64,000 bases of DNA. Origin: Paracentrotus lividus (Eukaryota > Echinodermata > Echinoidea > Camarodonta > Echinidae). Positions 26,801 through 41,800 of the stretch are shown piece by piece. The stretch's first letter is position 1; every line of letters starts with the position of its first letter. The position numbers and the translations under genes are program-made. Location: positions 51,712,262 to 51,776,261 of the forward strand of contig CALNVZ010003433.1 of NCBI GenBank assembly GCA_940671915.1. Reading direction: 5' to 3'. The notes under the pieces are model-generated. The model saw only the letters and a list, made by a program, of their open reading frames with translations, was not told the origin of the DNA and did not search any database.

Positions 26801-29800
26801 ACAGCAATCCTAAAATGTAATCATAACCCTACATCTTGGAAAAAATGAAGCCTGGAGAATTCTCCAAAAGAATTTGCTTATTTTACATTTATTAACCCTT
26901 GCCACGCTGAAGAGGCATCTGCGCACAATCGTATAATTAAATTGGACATTCGTAATAATTGTTTTTCTCAGCTATTGTGTACAAGAGAAAGTAAAACAAT
27001 AGCTGTTGATCATACATAACGTCTGTAGTAAAGCTACCATTATCAATATTGTCATGTGAAAATCAGAATTCAGAGAAAATATATGACCAACAATTGTCAT
27101 TATTTTTCCTTCAGAATGTATTAAGCATGTAAAGAGTTAATAGATTGTCTACTTGGGAAAAGAAGTGATGTTAGATGGAAAAGTGTAGACGCTTTCCTTA
27201 TAAAGATGTGCATACTTACAATGTATGTAGAAGGGTATACAAATAGCCAAAATAATGAAAATAGTAGATTAATGATTTAGACCAGCATATATGCATGTGA
27301 TTTATTACCCTTGCTTTGACTATTATACATGTAAGTACTTCAATATATTCAAGTGTCATGGGATAGAAGTGATTTTTTGCAGGGCTCCTTGAAGGACTAC
27401 TTGAGGATGTTATTTAGTCCTGGGGGGTGTAACACAAAGACTTACGATTGATTAAAAGTTACGATTGATTTTTTCTTTGTAGCCTCATCATGTAAAGGAT
27501 GCTCCAAAGTTGATCATCTCAATCCTAACCCTAGCCCTAACCCTTCTCTTAATCATATCCAAATCCTAATCCATGACTGTACCTGGTTTTCAAATGAGGT
27601 TACCAAGAAAAAATCAATCGTAACTTTTAATCAATCGTAAGTCTTTGTGTTACACCCCACAGGAGTTCTTAAACGAGCAGTATAAACTATTCATGTACAT
27701 TGTAGACTTAACTGAATAATAGTAAGATTAAAACTCAACTTGAGTTGCTGTAGCCAAATTAAATTGGAAGAAATTGTGTAAATATATCATCATATTGTTT
27801 CATTTTCACCTACGTGTACATGTACATGTACACAAGATCTTCCATGCATGAATTGAGGTGAAATTTTTTAGTAAACATTGGTCAGGTCGGTCAAAATGAG
27901 GACACTACTGTACAGGCATACATGTGGTAACTCTGCTATCTCACCAGAATACAGTGCTAAACTAAGGTTTACTAAGGTTAAATCCAATACTGTAAACGTC
28001 GCAATATTCGCGGTACATTTATTTTCGCGGATTTCGCGCAAAGATTGTACGGTGCGAATTTAGAAACACGCGAATATATGAGCATGATTTCTTATGCATG
28101 CTTTTAATGGGGTTAATTGCATTCGTACATAAATTCAGCGCGAATTTAAGAACCCGCAAATATGTTTTGAGGCCTCTAAGCGCGAAAATTAATCGCGCGA
28201 AAATAACAGCGAATACAGTAATACAGGGTGAGGGGAAGGAGAAGGGGGAGGGGGGAATGATGATGATCTATATGTAAGCTAGCCATCCTTGAGCTTGTAT
28301 ACGATGCCATGTATCTAGAAATTGATGAGTATATCAAAGAGGAAACGCACCACTAGTTGGGCATCCTATTGAGCCCTCTTTCTGTGGCGGGGGAGTGGTT
28401 GGAAGGGGAGAGGGTAAATTACGATATGATATCAGCAAACCATCCTTTATATTGTATTACCATGCCCTGTATCAAGGAATTGATTATGAGTGTATCAAAG
28501 AGGAAATGCCACTAGTTGTACATCCTATTGAGTCCTTTTCTCAGTTGGGGGGGGGGTGGGAGAGGGAGGGAGAGGGTTGTAATGATGAGCTTGTGATACC
28601 AAGCCATAAGAAATTGATGACAAATGGATCAAGAGGGAAATGCACCCTCTCATCAAATGACCAACCCTGTCCCAGTTACAAGTCATAGTCTCCTAATAAT
28701 GATCAAACTCTGAAGTTTAGTGTTGGACTCAACTCATAACATCATGGCTTGATTCTGGCACCTTGGTATAACACGAGTGGAATTTATATCAACACCCTTT
28801 AATGAGGCTTACCATATGATTTAAAATTGACTTACACACACCATGGAAACCTAAAGAGAACATTTAACTTACATGGTTGTTGTCCAACTTGTAAAGAAGT
28901 CCAAACTTAGAGAGAGCACGTAACTTAAAGCGTTGCAAAGAGTTTTAAACGTAAAGAGAGCTTTAACTTACAGTGTTGCTGACCAGCCTCCCAAAGAGTT
29001 CTAAACCTAGAGAGAGCATGTAACTTACAGGGTTGCAAAGAGTTTAACATAGAAGATCACTTACAGGGTTGCTGACAAGTGTTGCAAAGAGCTTCTCCAC
29101 CCTGGATGTTAGCATCTAAACTGGACTTTCCTCCATTGTATTCACTGAAATAGTTGGTCTTCGTGAATAGAGAACATGGTCTGCCTAGGTAACACCTTAT
29201 AATACAAAGATAAAATTTTAAGAAAATATGTTTAAGTGACAAATATGAGTGCCTGGTTATATACATGTAACTTCACCTCAAAAGAAACTGGGGCAATGAA
29301 TAATTGAAGAGTGCTAGTACTAGATGTTCCTATGTTATAGTGCAGTCAGACCGGCCAGACCGACCTCAAACCAACTAACAAACAAACCATCTTGAAATTT
29401 TCATTTAATTGTAGTTGGTTTGAGGTCGGTCTGGCCGGTCTGACTGCACTATAACATAGGAACATCTAGTACTTAGCATCTTCAATTGTGAAATCCTATC
29501 ATGAAGTAGGAGGGTCATTTAGACTAGAAAGCTTACAAGAAATCCAAATGATTAAAAAGCAAATCTTCTATAGTGTAAACCATGTGTTACACCATGGAGG
29601 TACTATTTAAATAGTACTGTACCTACATGTATACGCATGTGTTAGGATGAATGCCTTTAGTGTTTCTCTCCCATCCCCCATGAATTGATACATGTAGCTA
29701 ATACTATCCATATAATGGTTTTGACATTATTTTTAATTTCGACAGTTTGGTATGTTTTGTCCTTCATCATCCAGAATAAAAGTCTAATAGTATTTGAAGC

Positions 29801-32800
29801 TAAATTAGTGTTTGTGGTAATGAGCTTGAATTGTTGAAGAATTGTCTAAAAGTGATAGGAAAAGTTGATAATGTATGGAATACATTCCCACAAATCTTTG
29901 TGTCCCAAACATATCAGCTTTTTTGTCATATTATCAAATGAGGGCATTTGCAGAGCAATCCTGTTCAGTGGAAGTTTCTACTATAAAATTCTTTGTAAAT
30001 ACCTTGAAAATAATTTGATAGCTAACAACTACTTTGTTCACCAATGGTTCACCTTTCCACTACACTAGATGTACTTCTATGTAAAGACAAACTGAACCAT
30101 CCTTACCCTTCCTAGAATGATCTATTTATCCTTGAGCACAATAGAATGGTTGACGTCACAGAGGACAATGAAGGATAACAGACTAATCGGTGGAAAAGCC
30201 TTCAGATTAGAGACTGTTCATGAATTACTTCCAAACTTTAACAAGTCTCACAGAACAAGTGATTAGTGTCCCAGTCATAATGGGAAAATAAGTCTTGAAA
30301 CCAACTGATACTCACCAAAAGCTTGGCCATTTACTTATATAAATTTTGTTCACAAGTTCAAATGTCAGTACAGTTCGGTTCTAATGTGTGGTTGGGACAT
30401 TAGGAATAATACCCTACACCTCAATATTGGCTACTTAAGATTTCACGTGAGAAGTTGGTCTAGATCAAGGCCAAGCTTTCTCTAATCCTTCCTGAATTTG
30501 CCACAAACTGATTTTTTTTTGGAACCAGGATGAAATCTCAGTCACGTCTTTCAGATGGTGATGTTGAGGTTGGTTTCAGACATAAAAAATCATATCTGAC
30601 TGATACATGTCTGTCAAAGACCAATCATCACACAACTTTTGTTTGTCTTCATCCTTTTCAGTTACATGAGGAGGGGGGGTGGTTTGAAAAATACTGTGTG
30701 ATTATTTATGTCTGGGACCAAGCTTAATGTCACCATAAGAAATATGTGACTGGAATTCAAATCTTGATCCGTCCACTACAGTTGAAGGCCGATACAGAGA
30801 GCTGACAATGGTCTTTACCGCTCACCAACTCCTGATCCGAAAGGGTGGTATCTCACTTCGCAGAAACGTCTCCACGACAGAATAGAAAAATTCGTCTCCA
30901 TGATGGATAAAAAGTATTAGAGACGTCTCCGATACTTTTTATCCGTCGCGGAGATGAAATTTCTTTTCTGTTGCGGAGATGTCTCCGCAAATGATATACC
31001 ACCCTTAGTTATATGACGTACATGTAAGAGGTCAGACCTTTTACGTCACCATCCAGAGACGTAACTCGTGATTCAAACAAGGTAAGTATGGAGGCTGATA
31101 CAGAGAGCTGACAATGAGCTTAATGCTTGACCAACTTCTTGATCCCTAAGTTATAAAAGTCTTACCATGATGTCTTTATAGATGAAGCCCCTCCTACGAT
31201 GAGCTGGTCTGAGATGGGGGTACTCCTCAGTGCTGGTAGCATCAATGCCCCAAACCTCCTTCCATAGGTCATACAGATCTTCATGAACAGGGTAGACACC
31301 AGAGTGATGGGGGGCTACAGAGTACCCCTGCATGATCGGGATACCATTGTCCTAATGAAGGAGAGAGAGATAGAGAGATTATGAACATGGTAGAATCGGG
31401 AGGTAGGGGGGAGGGGGGTAACAGAGTTTTTAATTTTGCTGTATGCCCTAACCCTATAAATCCTCAAAGTTTTATCTCAAGGATGGCTGAGAGAGCTCAA
31501 ACCTCGAGACTGAGCAAACTTGAGCTGATGTCGAAGCAGCTTCCTCAGCTGGAAGGGGGCAGGCTGACCTAGATTTAGACCAGCCTGAAATGTGCGTATG
31601 AGTCTACATTAGTAGTAGAGATACAGTGCAGGATGTTTGATCCATGTATGATTACTACTGGTAATGAGTCTAGAAATTCAATTACTCATTCTCCTATATA
31701 ACAGGTGGTATGCTGCAGGTTTGGGTTATACATGTACATGTAGTTTATAATAGAATAAAATACAGAAAGACTTGTCAAGTGCACAGTAGTAGGCCTATAG
31801 ATCTTCTTCATATTAATAGTATAATGTCAATTATGTTCCAGGTTTGAAATGGCATGGTTGCACAACTGTTCAGACAAAAATCCCAACCTTGAACATCTAT
31901 GAATAAATTATAGAGTTGAACAAGTAGGCCTACTTGTTTTCTCAGTAATAATGTAGCAACAATGAAGTACACAGACATGTAAGCTTACATGTAGGCCCTA
32001 GCTACATGTATGTCTAAGTTTTTATTAAATTTTATGACATATCTATAACTTTCTGTTCTTCTCCAACTGCTTATATACAAATGTATTCATTCTATGCATG
32101 AAAAAAAACCTTTCTTTTGTCCTGGTCTAATTTTGAGGTTATCAATCACATAAATTCTCAGCTTGTCATAATTTTTTTTTTTTTTTTTTTTGGTGTGTGT
32201 GTATATGTAGAGTTGGTCCAAAACAGGTCAGACCTACTTTGTACAATACTTTTGACACAATGAGTCAAGAATAGAACCAAATTTGGAATAGCTGAACATT
32301 TTTCATGAGAAACTTTTCCTGTTGGGTTGTTATTGAGACATAAAGTCATTTTGAAAAGTAAAAACAAATAACAAATTAGCATAAATTTGTAGAATTAATT
32401 CTTAGAAATTTCTAATTGTATTAGGACAACTTTCCTCTGGACAATTACCCCTCCCCCAGAACAATTACCCCCATTATCAGAGCTAAGGGATAAATGTACC
32501 AAGGCAGTTGTCTGGGGGTAGTAGTACATTCATTCCAAACCTAGAATCAACATGTATCAAAACAAGAAAGAATTCATTTATTTGACAAGATTTTCTCATA
32601 GGGATTTCAATATTTTGTTTCACATTTTTTTCTTCTTTTTGTTTTATTGACTAATATTGACTAATAAAGATCTTTGTATTTTTCTAGGGCTCTTTCGAAT
32701 AGATCTCCATGATAAAAAAATCATTATTACTGCTTTGTTATAATTTGAATTATATTGTTGTATAATTTCTTTTGAAGGTTAGCTATTCGGATGGATACAA

Positions 32801-35800
32801 GTTTATAGTCCCATTATGAATCCACAGTCCCATAAAGTCCTTCTTGCGTTTATATTGGCCTATACATACTTAATGATAATACCTGAAAATAATCCTAGAA
32901 GCTACATTGTAAGAAAGCATCACCTCATTGGTTTAGAGGAAGTGTTGACCACAAAAGGAAGTCAAGATCTTCCAAATATGACAAATTTCTTTTCTTTTAT
33001 GGCCATTTATTCAATCTGACTGCATCATGCATGTTCAATCTTGACGCTTTTCTCTATACTCTCACTATTAAATGAGTACTATCAAATATCATGTTACAAA
33101 TTCTGTCAGGAAATTGGGTAATACATTAATGTATCACTAGCAGCAAGCCCCGTGGCAGCAATCCACGGGGGCTAGCAATAGGAGGGCCCGAACTCTTGTA
33201 TTCGATCAATTTTCCTGCAATTCACAATAAAAAAAAAACATTAAGACCTGGTGAGTCGTTTTACTCCGGTTTAATCAATTAATGTTTTTTTTTTCCCCCC
33301 GCATATGATTCTTCTCCGAATATGTACGTTTCCTTTATTTTTGATTGATTTACTTATTATAATTTCGCGTGCAAATGAAATCTTTATCTTATCCCTCTCT
33401 CTTTGGCCCTCCAATCCTCTCTCACCCTCCTTGATCCTAATCTCTCCGAATATTCTCAATTTATTCTTCCCCGATTCTTATCAAGTTTTCCTTGACTAAA
33501 CCGCCCTGTTTATCACTCTCGTCCCCTTTTTTCCTTCTTTTTCTTTCTTTATTTTTGTTCGACGAGCCATCTTTATTACCCAAAATCAACAACAAAATAC
33601 CCAAACGTTATTCTCGACCTCCTATGGCAATTCGTTCTCCGAATATGTAGGTTTCCTTTATTTTGATTGATTACCTTATTATAATTTTCGCGGCAAATGA
33701 AAATCTTAATCTATCCGTCTCTCTCAGTTGGGCCCTCCATCCTCTCTCACTCCTCCATGATCCTAATTCCTCTCTCGAATTAATTTCTCACTTTCCCCGA
33801 TTCCTTATCAGTCTTCCTTGACTAAACCCGCCCTGTCTATCACTCCGTCGCCTTTTTCCCTTCTTTTTCTTTCTTCTTTCTTTATTTTGTTCGACGTGAC
33901 CATCTTTATTATCCAAAATCAACAACAAAATAATCAAACGTTATTTCGATCCTCCCTTATGGCCAATTCGTTTAATACCCCAAATAACATATTGTTATAA
34001 ATAATAATCATGTTTCCTTTATCTTGTTCCTTCTGTAGTACAATCTTAATTTCAGAAATAAAACTCCTTTTCAGGATCAAAAACGTCAATTTGATGTAAT
34101 TTTTCATTGGAGTTTGAATTTTGCCCTCTAAAAATCGAAAGATATACCTTATTGGTTTTCAACAAAATCATAAATACGTGAGTCATCCCACACTCTATAG
34201 TACGTAATCGCGATAATCCCTGCGACAGCGCGGGAGAGATTACTCGGTCGCACCAACCAAGGAGGTAGGTGTTATCCCAAGAGTAAACAAAGGGCATCGG
34301 AGACTGACAGTTTTGTCTATTCGCGCATATCCTATCACGGCAAATTATAATATAAAATTGGACCCGGTTCTCAAAAATACTGCTTTAAAAAGTGTCGCAT
34401 TTCGAAAAGTGTTTCTCTGTTAGGACCTTTTAACGTAGATATTCAAATATACCAATTTCGAAATTGCGATTTCAAATCACTGATCAATCTGGTTTTTACT
34501 TCAAAATGAAATCGGAGGCGATTATCTCCCTTATCGGATTACCTCGCAGCGACCCAGACCGCTCTATCAGATGAAAGACTAAACCGTTCAGACGTTTTTC
34601 TTATTTCGTCATCAGCGTGACAACGGGTTGGCACACGGCTTGCCTATGAAAGGGCGTTGGACGGAGCCGTGAAATACCGATCCAGTCTTGAAAGGAGACA
34701 TGGACACTTCCTACGGACATTCTTTCTGTCGTCTGCTTGCTTTCGTGCGTCGCGTTAAGCACGCGAGTCAATGGGGATTTCTCGTCCAGGGAATCGTCGC
34801 CCAGCGTCCAACGCGAGCTCGTGGAAGAAAACGAAGCCCGCGATCCGCCATGGGGACCCGGCCTCCGTCGACCCCCCGATCGGCGGCGCCGGCCGCGCTC
34901 CGTGGAAAATGCAGACCCTGCCCGCGTGAACGGCGGTCCTACAGCGTGCGGGTCTACGGGGAGCGCGGATGGCAGCACGGACGGCTCTTACAGTAATAAT
35001 TATGTGATGTTTGTTTAAATGATCCACAAAGATCAACATGGACCCTCATGTTAAAGGTGGACTTTATAAAATTTCTAAACTACTTTTTTTTTTTACAGTT
35101 GTAACATTAGGCGCTGCTGCACTAGCTCGAGCTATTTTAAATAGCGTGCTATTTGTGATCTGATGAACTAGCCCGATCAAAGGTGAGCTGGCTTTGCGGT
35201 CAAATAGCTTGCTAATTTGGCTGAAAAAAACTTGAGCTGGTTTGCGGTTTTGGTACAAAATAGCGCGCTATTTTGCGCGGTCCTGCACTAGCTCGAGATA
35301 AATATGAAACCGCGCACCTGTCCTAGCGGTAGTTACCAGTTGCGCAATACACATTGGGCTTGTTTGTTCAAGGTCACGTCAGATCGTTAATGCGAAATTT
35401 TAAAATAGCTTGAGCTCATGCAGGACCGGTTTCTTTTTTTCGAGTTTTTTTCCCGATCTACCAATTAGCGCGCTATTTTTTTAGCTCGAGCTAGTGCAGC
35501 AGCGCCTATTGGCTTAAATATTTGGATGAAGCCAAAACATTTTTTTTTTTCATAGGATGAGTTTATTTGCCAAGCTGATGACCTTGCAATCAGGACATTT
35601 TTTATTGATATTTTGCCAGTTAATCAAAATTATATCATTCACACAATCGTATCCAATTCTACAATTTGTTTTCTCTTTCATCATTAACCATTCACTCTTA
35701 AAATGCACTCTGCTCGGTGCATACAATCAAAGGAAACAACTTTTCCTTTTTCTAAATTGGAATCCAGCCCATATGCAATCCACATGTCAGATTAAATACA

Positions 35801-38800
35801 GACGCTATTGATTTCTTTCCCCTACTGTTCCATGATTCAGGTCAATGCCTTAATACTGCAAGGGTGAATTACGGACGACTCTACATTGTATTATGTAGGC
35901 GCACTTGGCTCAAAGAGGTTATTGTATTTTTTGTGATCCACATCTAATGAGTAAATATCTAGTTACACATGTTGCACCATGGCTATATGTATGAAGATAT
36001 TGATTATCATGTCAGTGGCATATCCAGGATATACAGGGGGGGGGGGGGACACCGCCATAATTTCCAGACTTTCACATGAACATATGTACAGTCAATGAGT
36101 GTTTTTCAAATTATAGGGTGGGGGGGCGCAAAATGAATTTGTTTAAACGCTGAAATATTTTCTGAATGTTACCCTGAAACTTCCCTTCTAGAGCTCTGTT
36201 CTCATCCCCTAATAACCAGTAACATCGTGTATCACGTAAACCGTACATTGAAATTGGTCAGCATAAAATGTACTAAGTATAAAGTGTGTCATGCAAGCAG
36301 TGCATTACTTTCTTAAATCCTATTCTTGGCTATATATTCATTACATCCCATAAGTTTTATACAGAAATAAGCCCTGCATGCTCCACGTACCAAAGCCTAT
36401 AGGTACAATGTTTGTAGATAAAAGGAGAAATTGCAAGTCACTTTCACATAGAGTCAGCTGTCAACAAAGTTGGACTAAATCCTAATTCTGACAGCAAAAA
36501 AGGTTGGATTTGTTCCACAATATCACAACTGCATCATAACATTGATTCATATACTTCATAGGCTTTCTGGGAAAGCATTGCAATTTTCTAATACATTTTC
36601 TAATGCAATCTACATGTACATATGTGATTTTTGCAATTTAGAGTAGCCCCTATATGAAACAAGATCTCTAAATGTTCGGTAGGATAAATAAATAATTTGT
36701 ATGTTTATTGAGTAAAAGTAAATTTGGGTTTATTGGAAAGTAGCCTATAACTTCAAACTGAAAAGGACTGTAAAGTTTATGCAGGGCTACAAAAATCACG
36801 CATACATGTACATGTATGTTTATAAGATGAAATCCGATACAGGTCTCTAAACTGAAAAGGACTGGAAAGTAGTGCTGTGCCGATCTATGCAAAGGCTACA
36901 ATTTTTGTAAAAATGGCGGAAGGGGGGGGGGGAGAAATGGGGCATACTGTTTTTGGATACAGAATAACTTAAGGGCAAGTCCAAGATAATGTCCCCTGAG
37001 AAGACAAAATTTCATCTTGTTTTATGGAGAAATTCTGATAGAATATGAAAGCCCAATATCAAACCTTAGAATTTCATTGAGAAAAATTGTTGATATGCAA
37101 TTTATGCAAATTTGGGCACCTACTTTGCATAATTGGTAACTAGAGCGTCATGTACGGCATTTATAAAATTCATAGAAAATCAAAACAAAATGGTGAGATT
37201 CAATCATGGTGGACATGGACCCCTTATCATTCAAATTTGTTTGGTAAAAAATTTGGATGATAATTTAGGACAATTTGTTAAAGTTATTCCCAGAATACAA
37301 CACTTGAATTGTTGCAACTCTGAAGTTCTTATTTAATCAATGTGACAGTATAATACCATATAAGTAAAAAATGTAATTAACTTTTAATTTATAGTTAATT
37401 GAAATATTGTTACGTATGGAAAATGTGTTACGTACATGTATGGGACATTTGTACACAAGTCAATGGGGAAGTCTGTGTGCAAAGTGAATGCAGAATTTTA
37501 TTTTAAGAGTGCTCCAAAAGTGATTTATCACATTCTGGAGTATAAAGTGCTTTGTCATGATACTTGCTCCATGAAATGAATGAAACCAAAAAAAAAATGG
37601 TAAAAACAGAAATATGGAAAAAAAAAACAATAGAATACATAAGAAATTCACAAAACAATGAAAAACCAATAAGAAAATGAACCGCATGTCTTAAATCATN
37701 NNNNNNNNNNNNNNNNNNNNNNNNGAAACCACAAATGTGGAATACTGTTTAAAATTGTATTGGGTTGGTTTACAAATTTAGGAGAATTTAGAGATAAATA
37801 TAAGGACTTTAAACACACCAGATCTCAGCTCAGTCGATTGTTTAGACTACAGCTTGAAACTTAGGGATCATGTACAACACACTCTTGTAAGTTGAGCCCC
37901 GTTAAGTTTACACATAATTTATAGCTGCAGTACAAGCCACCGGGAAATGAATTCTATCTCCCTATATCCTTTCACATTAATCTCATAAATAGATTGTTAT
38001 CCTTACACTGCTATCTCAACACATGCTTGTCAATCGGTTTATTATTACGCTAACCCAATCCCATAAACAGGATGGATTTTAATGATGTTATGTCTCTCTC
38101 TTTAGGTTCAGGGAGATGGTACGTGGCCCAAAGATCACAATCAGTATTGTACGAAGGAACTGGCGATGCATTTGCTCGCGACGAAAATTGCTGCTCAGTC
38201 AATCACTAAAACTATGGAATGACTGACTTTAACCCTGGAATTAAACACTCTACCTTAAATCTAACACTTACCTAAACTAAACCCTCCCCTAACCCTAACA
38301 TTGAACCCTTACAGCCAATCCTAAAATGTAATCATAACCCTACATCTGGAAAAAATGAAGCCTGGAGAATTCTCCAAAAGATTTGCTTATTTTACATTTA
38401 TTAACCTGCCACGCTGAAGAGGCATCTGCGCCAATCGTAAATTAAACTTGGCACATTCGTAATGATTGTTTTTCTCAGCTATTGTGTACAAGAGAAAGTA
38501 CAAACAATAGCTGTTGATCATACCATAACGTCTGTAGTAAAGCTACCATTATCAAATATTGTCATGTGAAAATCAGAATTCAGAGAAAATATATGACAAA
38601 CAATTGTCATTATTTTTCCTTCAGAATGTATTAGCATGTAAAGAGTTAATAGATTGTCTACTTGGAAAAGAAGTGATGTTAGATGGAAAAGTGTAGACGC
38701 TTTCCTTATAAAGATGTGCATACTTACAATGTATGTAAAGGTATACAAATAGCCAAAATAATGAAATAGCTAGATTAATGATTTAGACCAGCATATATGC

Positions 38801-41800
38801 ATGTGATTTATTACCTTGCTTTGACTATTATACATGTAAGTACTTCAATATATTCAAGTGTCATGGGATAGAAGTGATTTTTTGCAGGGCCTCCTTGAAG
38901 GACTAACTTGAGGATGTTATTTAGTCCTGGGGGTGTAACACAAAGACTTACGATTGATTAAAAGTTACGATGGATTTTTTCTTTGTACCTCATCATGTAA
39001 AGGATGCTCCAAAGTTGATCATCTCAAATCCTAACCCTAGCCTAACCCTTCTCTTATCATATCCAATCCTAATCCATGACTGTACCTGGTTTTCAAATGA
39101 GGTTACAAGAAAAAATCAATCGTAACTTTTTATCAATCGTAAGTCTTTGTGTTACACCCCACAGGAGTTCTTAAACGAGCAGTATAAACATTCATGTACA
39201 TTGTAGACTTAACTGAATAATAGTAAGATTAAAACTCAACTTGAGTTGCTGTAGCCAAATTAAATTGGAAGAAATTGTGTAAATATATCATCATATTGTT
39301 TCATTTCACCTACGTGTACATGTACATGTACACAAGATCTTCCATGCATGAATTGAGGTGAAATTTTTTAGTAAACATTGGTCAGGTCGGTCAAAAATGA
39401 GGACACTATTGTACCAGGCATACATGTGGTAACTCTGGCTATCTACCAGAATACAGTTGCTAAACTAATGTACTAAGGTTAAATCCAATACTGTAAACGT
39501 GGCAATATTCGCGGTACATTTATTTCGCGGATTTCGCCGCAAGATTGTACGGTGCGAATTTAGAAACACGCGAATATATGAGCATGATTTCTTATGCATG
39601 CTTTGAATGGGGTTATTGCATTCGTACATAAATTCAGCGCGAATTTAAGAACCGCAAATATGTTTTGAGGCCTCTAAGCGCGAAAAATTAATCGCCGCGA
39701 AAATAACAGCGAATACAGTAATAAGGGTGAGGGGAAGGAGAGGGGGAGGGGGGGATGATGATGATCTATATGTAAGCTAGCACCTTGAGCTTGTATTACG
39801 ATGCCATGTATCTAGAAATTGATGATATATCAAGAGGAAACGCACCACTAGTTGGGCATCCTATTGACCCTCTTTCTGTGGCGGGGAGTGGTTGGGAAGG
39901 GGAGAGGGTAAATTACGATATGATATCAGCAACCATCTTTATATTGTATTACCATGCCCTGTATTCAAGGAATTGATTATGAGTGTATCAAAGAGGAAAT
40001 GCCACTAGTTGTACATCCTATTGAGTCCTTTTCTCAGGTTGGGGGGGGGTGGGAGGAGGGGAGAGGGTTGTAATGATGAGCTTGTGATACCAAGCCATAA
40101 GAAATTGATACAAATGATCAAAGAGGAAATGCACCCTCTCATCAAAATGACCAACCCTGTCCCAGTACAAGTCATAGTCTCCTAATAATGATCAAACTCT
40201 GAAGTTTAAGTGTTGGACTCAACTCCATAACATCATGGCTGATTTGGGCACCTTGGTATAACACGAGTGGAATTATATCAACAACCCTTTAATGAGGCTA
40301 CCATATGATTTTAAATTGGACTTACACACACCCATGGAAACCTAAGAGAACATTTAACTTACATGGTGTTTGTCCAACATGTAAGAGTCCAAACTAGAGA
40401 GAGCACGTAACTTAAAGCGTTGCAAAGAGTTTAAACGTAAAGAGAGCTTAACTTACAGTTGCTGACCAGCCTCCCAAGAGTTCTAACCTAAGAGAGCATG
40501 TAACTTACAGGGTTGCAAAGAGTTTAAAATAGAGATCACTTACAGGGTTGCTGACCAATGTTGCAAAGAGCTCTCCACCCTGGATGTTAGCATCTAAGCT
40601 GACTTTCCTCCATGTATTCACTGAAGTAGTTGGTCTTCGTGAATAGAGAACATGTCTGCCTAGGTAACACCTTATAATACAAAGATAAAATTTAAGAAAA
40701 TATGTTTAAGTGACAAATATGAGTGCCTGGTTATATACATGTAACTTCACCTCAAAGAAACTGGGGCAATGAATAATTGAAGATGCTAGTACTAGATGTT
40801 CCTATGTTATAAGTGCAGTCAGACCGGCCAGACCGACCTCAAACCAACTAACAAACAAACCATCTTGAATTTTCATTTAATTGTAGTTGGTTTGAGTCGG
40901 TCTGCCGTCTGACTGCACTATAACATAGGAACATCTAGTACAGCATCTTTCAATTGTGAAATCTATCATGAAGTAGGAGGTCATTAGACTAGAAAGCTTA
41001 CAAGAATCCAAATGTTAAAAAGCAATCTTCTATAGTTGTAAACCATGTTTACACATGGAGGTACTATTAATATAGTACTGTACCTACATGGTTATACGCA
41101 TGTGTTAGGATGAATGCCTTTAGTGGTTTTCTCTCCATCCCCCATGAATTGATACATGTAGCTAATACTATCCATATATGGTTTTGACATATTTTTAATT
41201 TGACAGTTTGTGTGTTTTTGTCCTTCATCATTCCCAGAATAAAAAGTCTAATAGTATTGAAGCTAAATTAGTGTTGTGGTAATGAGCTTGAATTGTTGAA
41301 GAAATTGTCTAAAGTGATAGGAAAAGTTGATAATGTATGGGAATACATTCCCACAAATCTTTGTGTCCCAAACATATCAGCTTTTTGTCATATTATCAAA
41401 ATGAGGGCTTTTGCAGAGCAATCCTGTTCAGTGGAAGTTTCTACTATAAAATTCTTTGTAAATACCTTGAAAATATTTGATAGCTAACAACTACTTTGTT
41501 CACAAATGGTTCACCTTTCCCACTACACTAGATGTACTTCTATGTAAAGACAAACTGAACCATCCTTACCCTTCCTAGAATGATCTATTTATCCTGAGCA
41601 CAATAGAATGGTTGACGTCACAGAGGACAATGAAGGATACAGACTAATCGGTGGAAAAGCCTTTCAGATTAGAGACTGTTCATGAATTACTTCAAAACTT
41701 TAACAAGTCTCACAGACAAGTGATTAGTGTCCCAGTCATTAATGGAAAATAAGTCTTGAAACCAACTGATACTCACAAAAGCTTGGCCATTTACTTATAT

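Larger units (their letters stand above)
26201..37699. repeat. Left block of an 11.5-kb duplication flanking the N gap
   Basis: Collinear with 37725-49588 from GAAACCACAAAATGTGGAAT to the gap. Contains exon C and exon D of NDST. Differences from the right block are mostly one-base indels, many in homopolymers, with more substitutions beyond about 35.9 kb. Confidence 0.95.

Noticed and set aside
29065..29184. Acceptor CCTAG as the start of exon D
   Set aside because: It would drop the conserved VLPR residues and put the exon in the wrong phase; TTATAAG 11 bases upstream restores VLPRQTC exactly.
34601..35039. Minus-strand ORFs of 94-125 codons over the CpG-rich stretch
   Set aside because: They are shadows of GC-rich DNA with no stops; codon-position bias favours the plus-strand frame, and lengths change between the two blocks because of indels.
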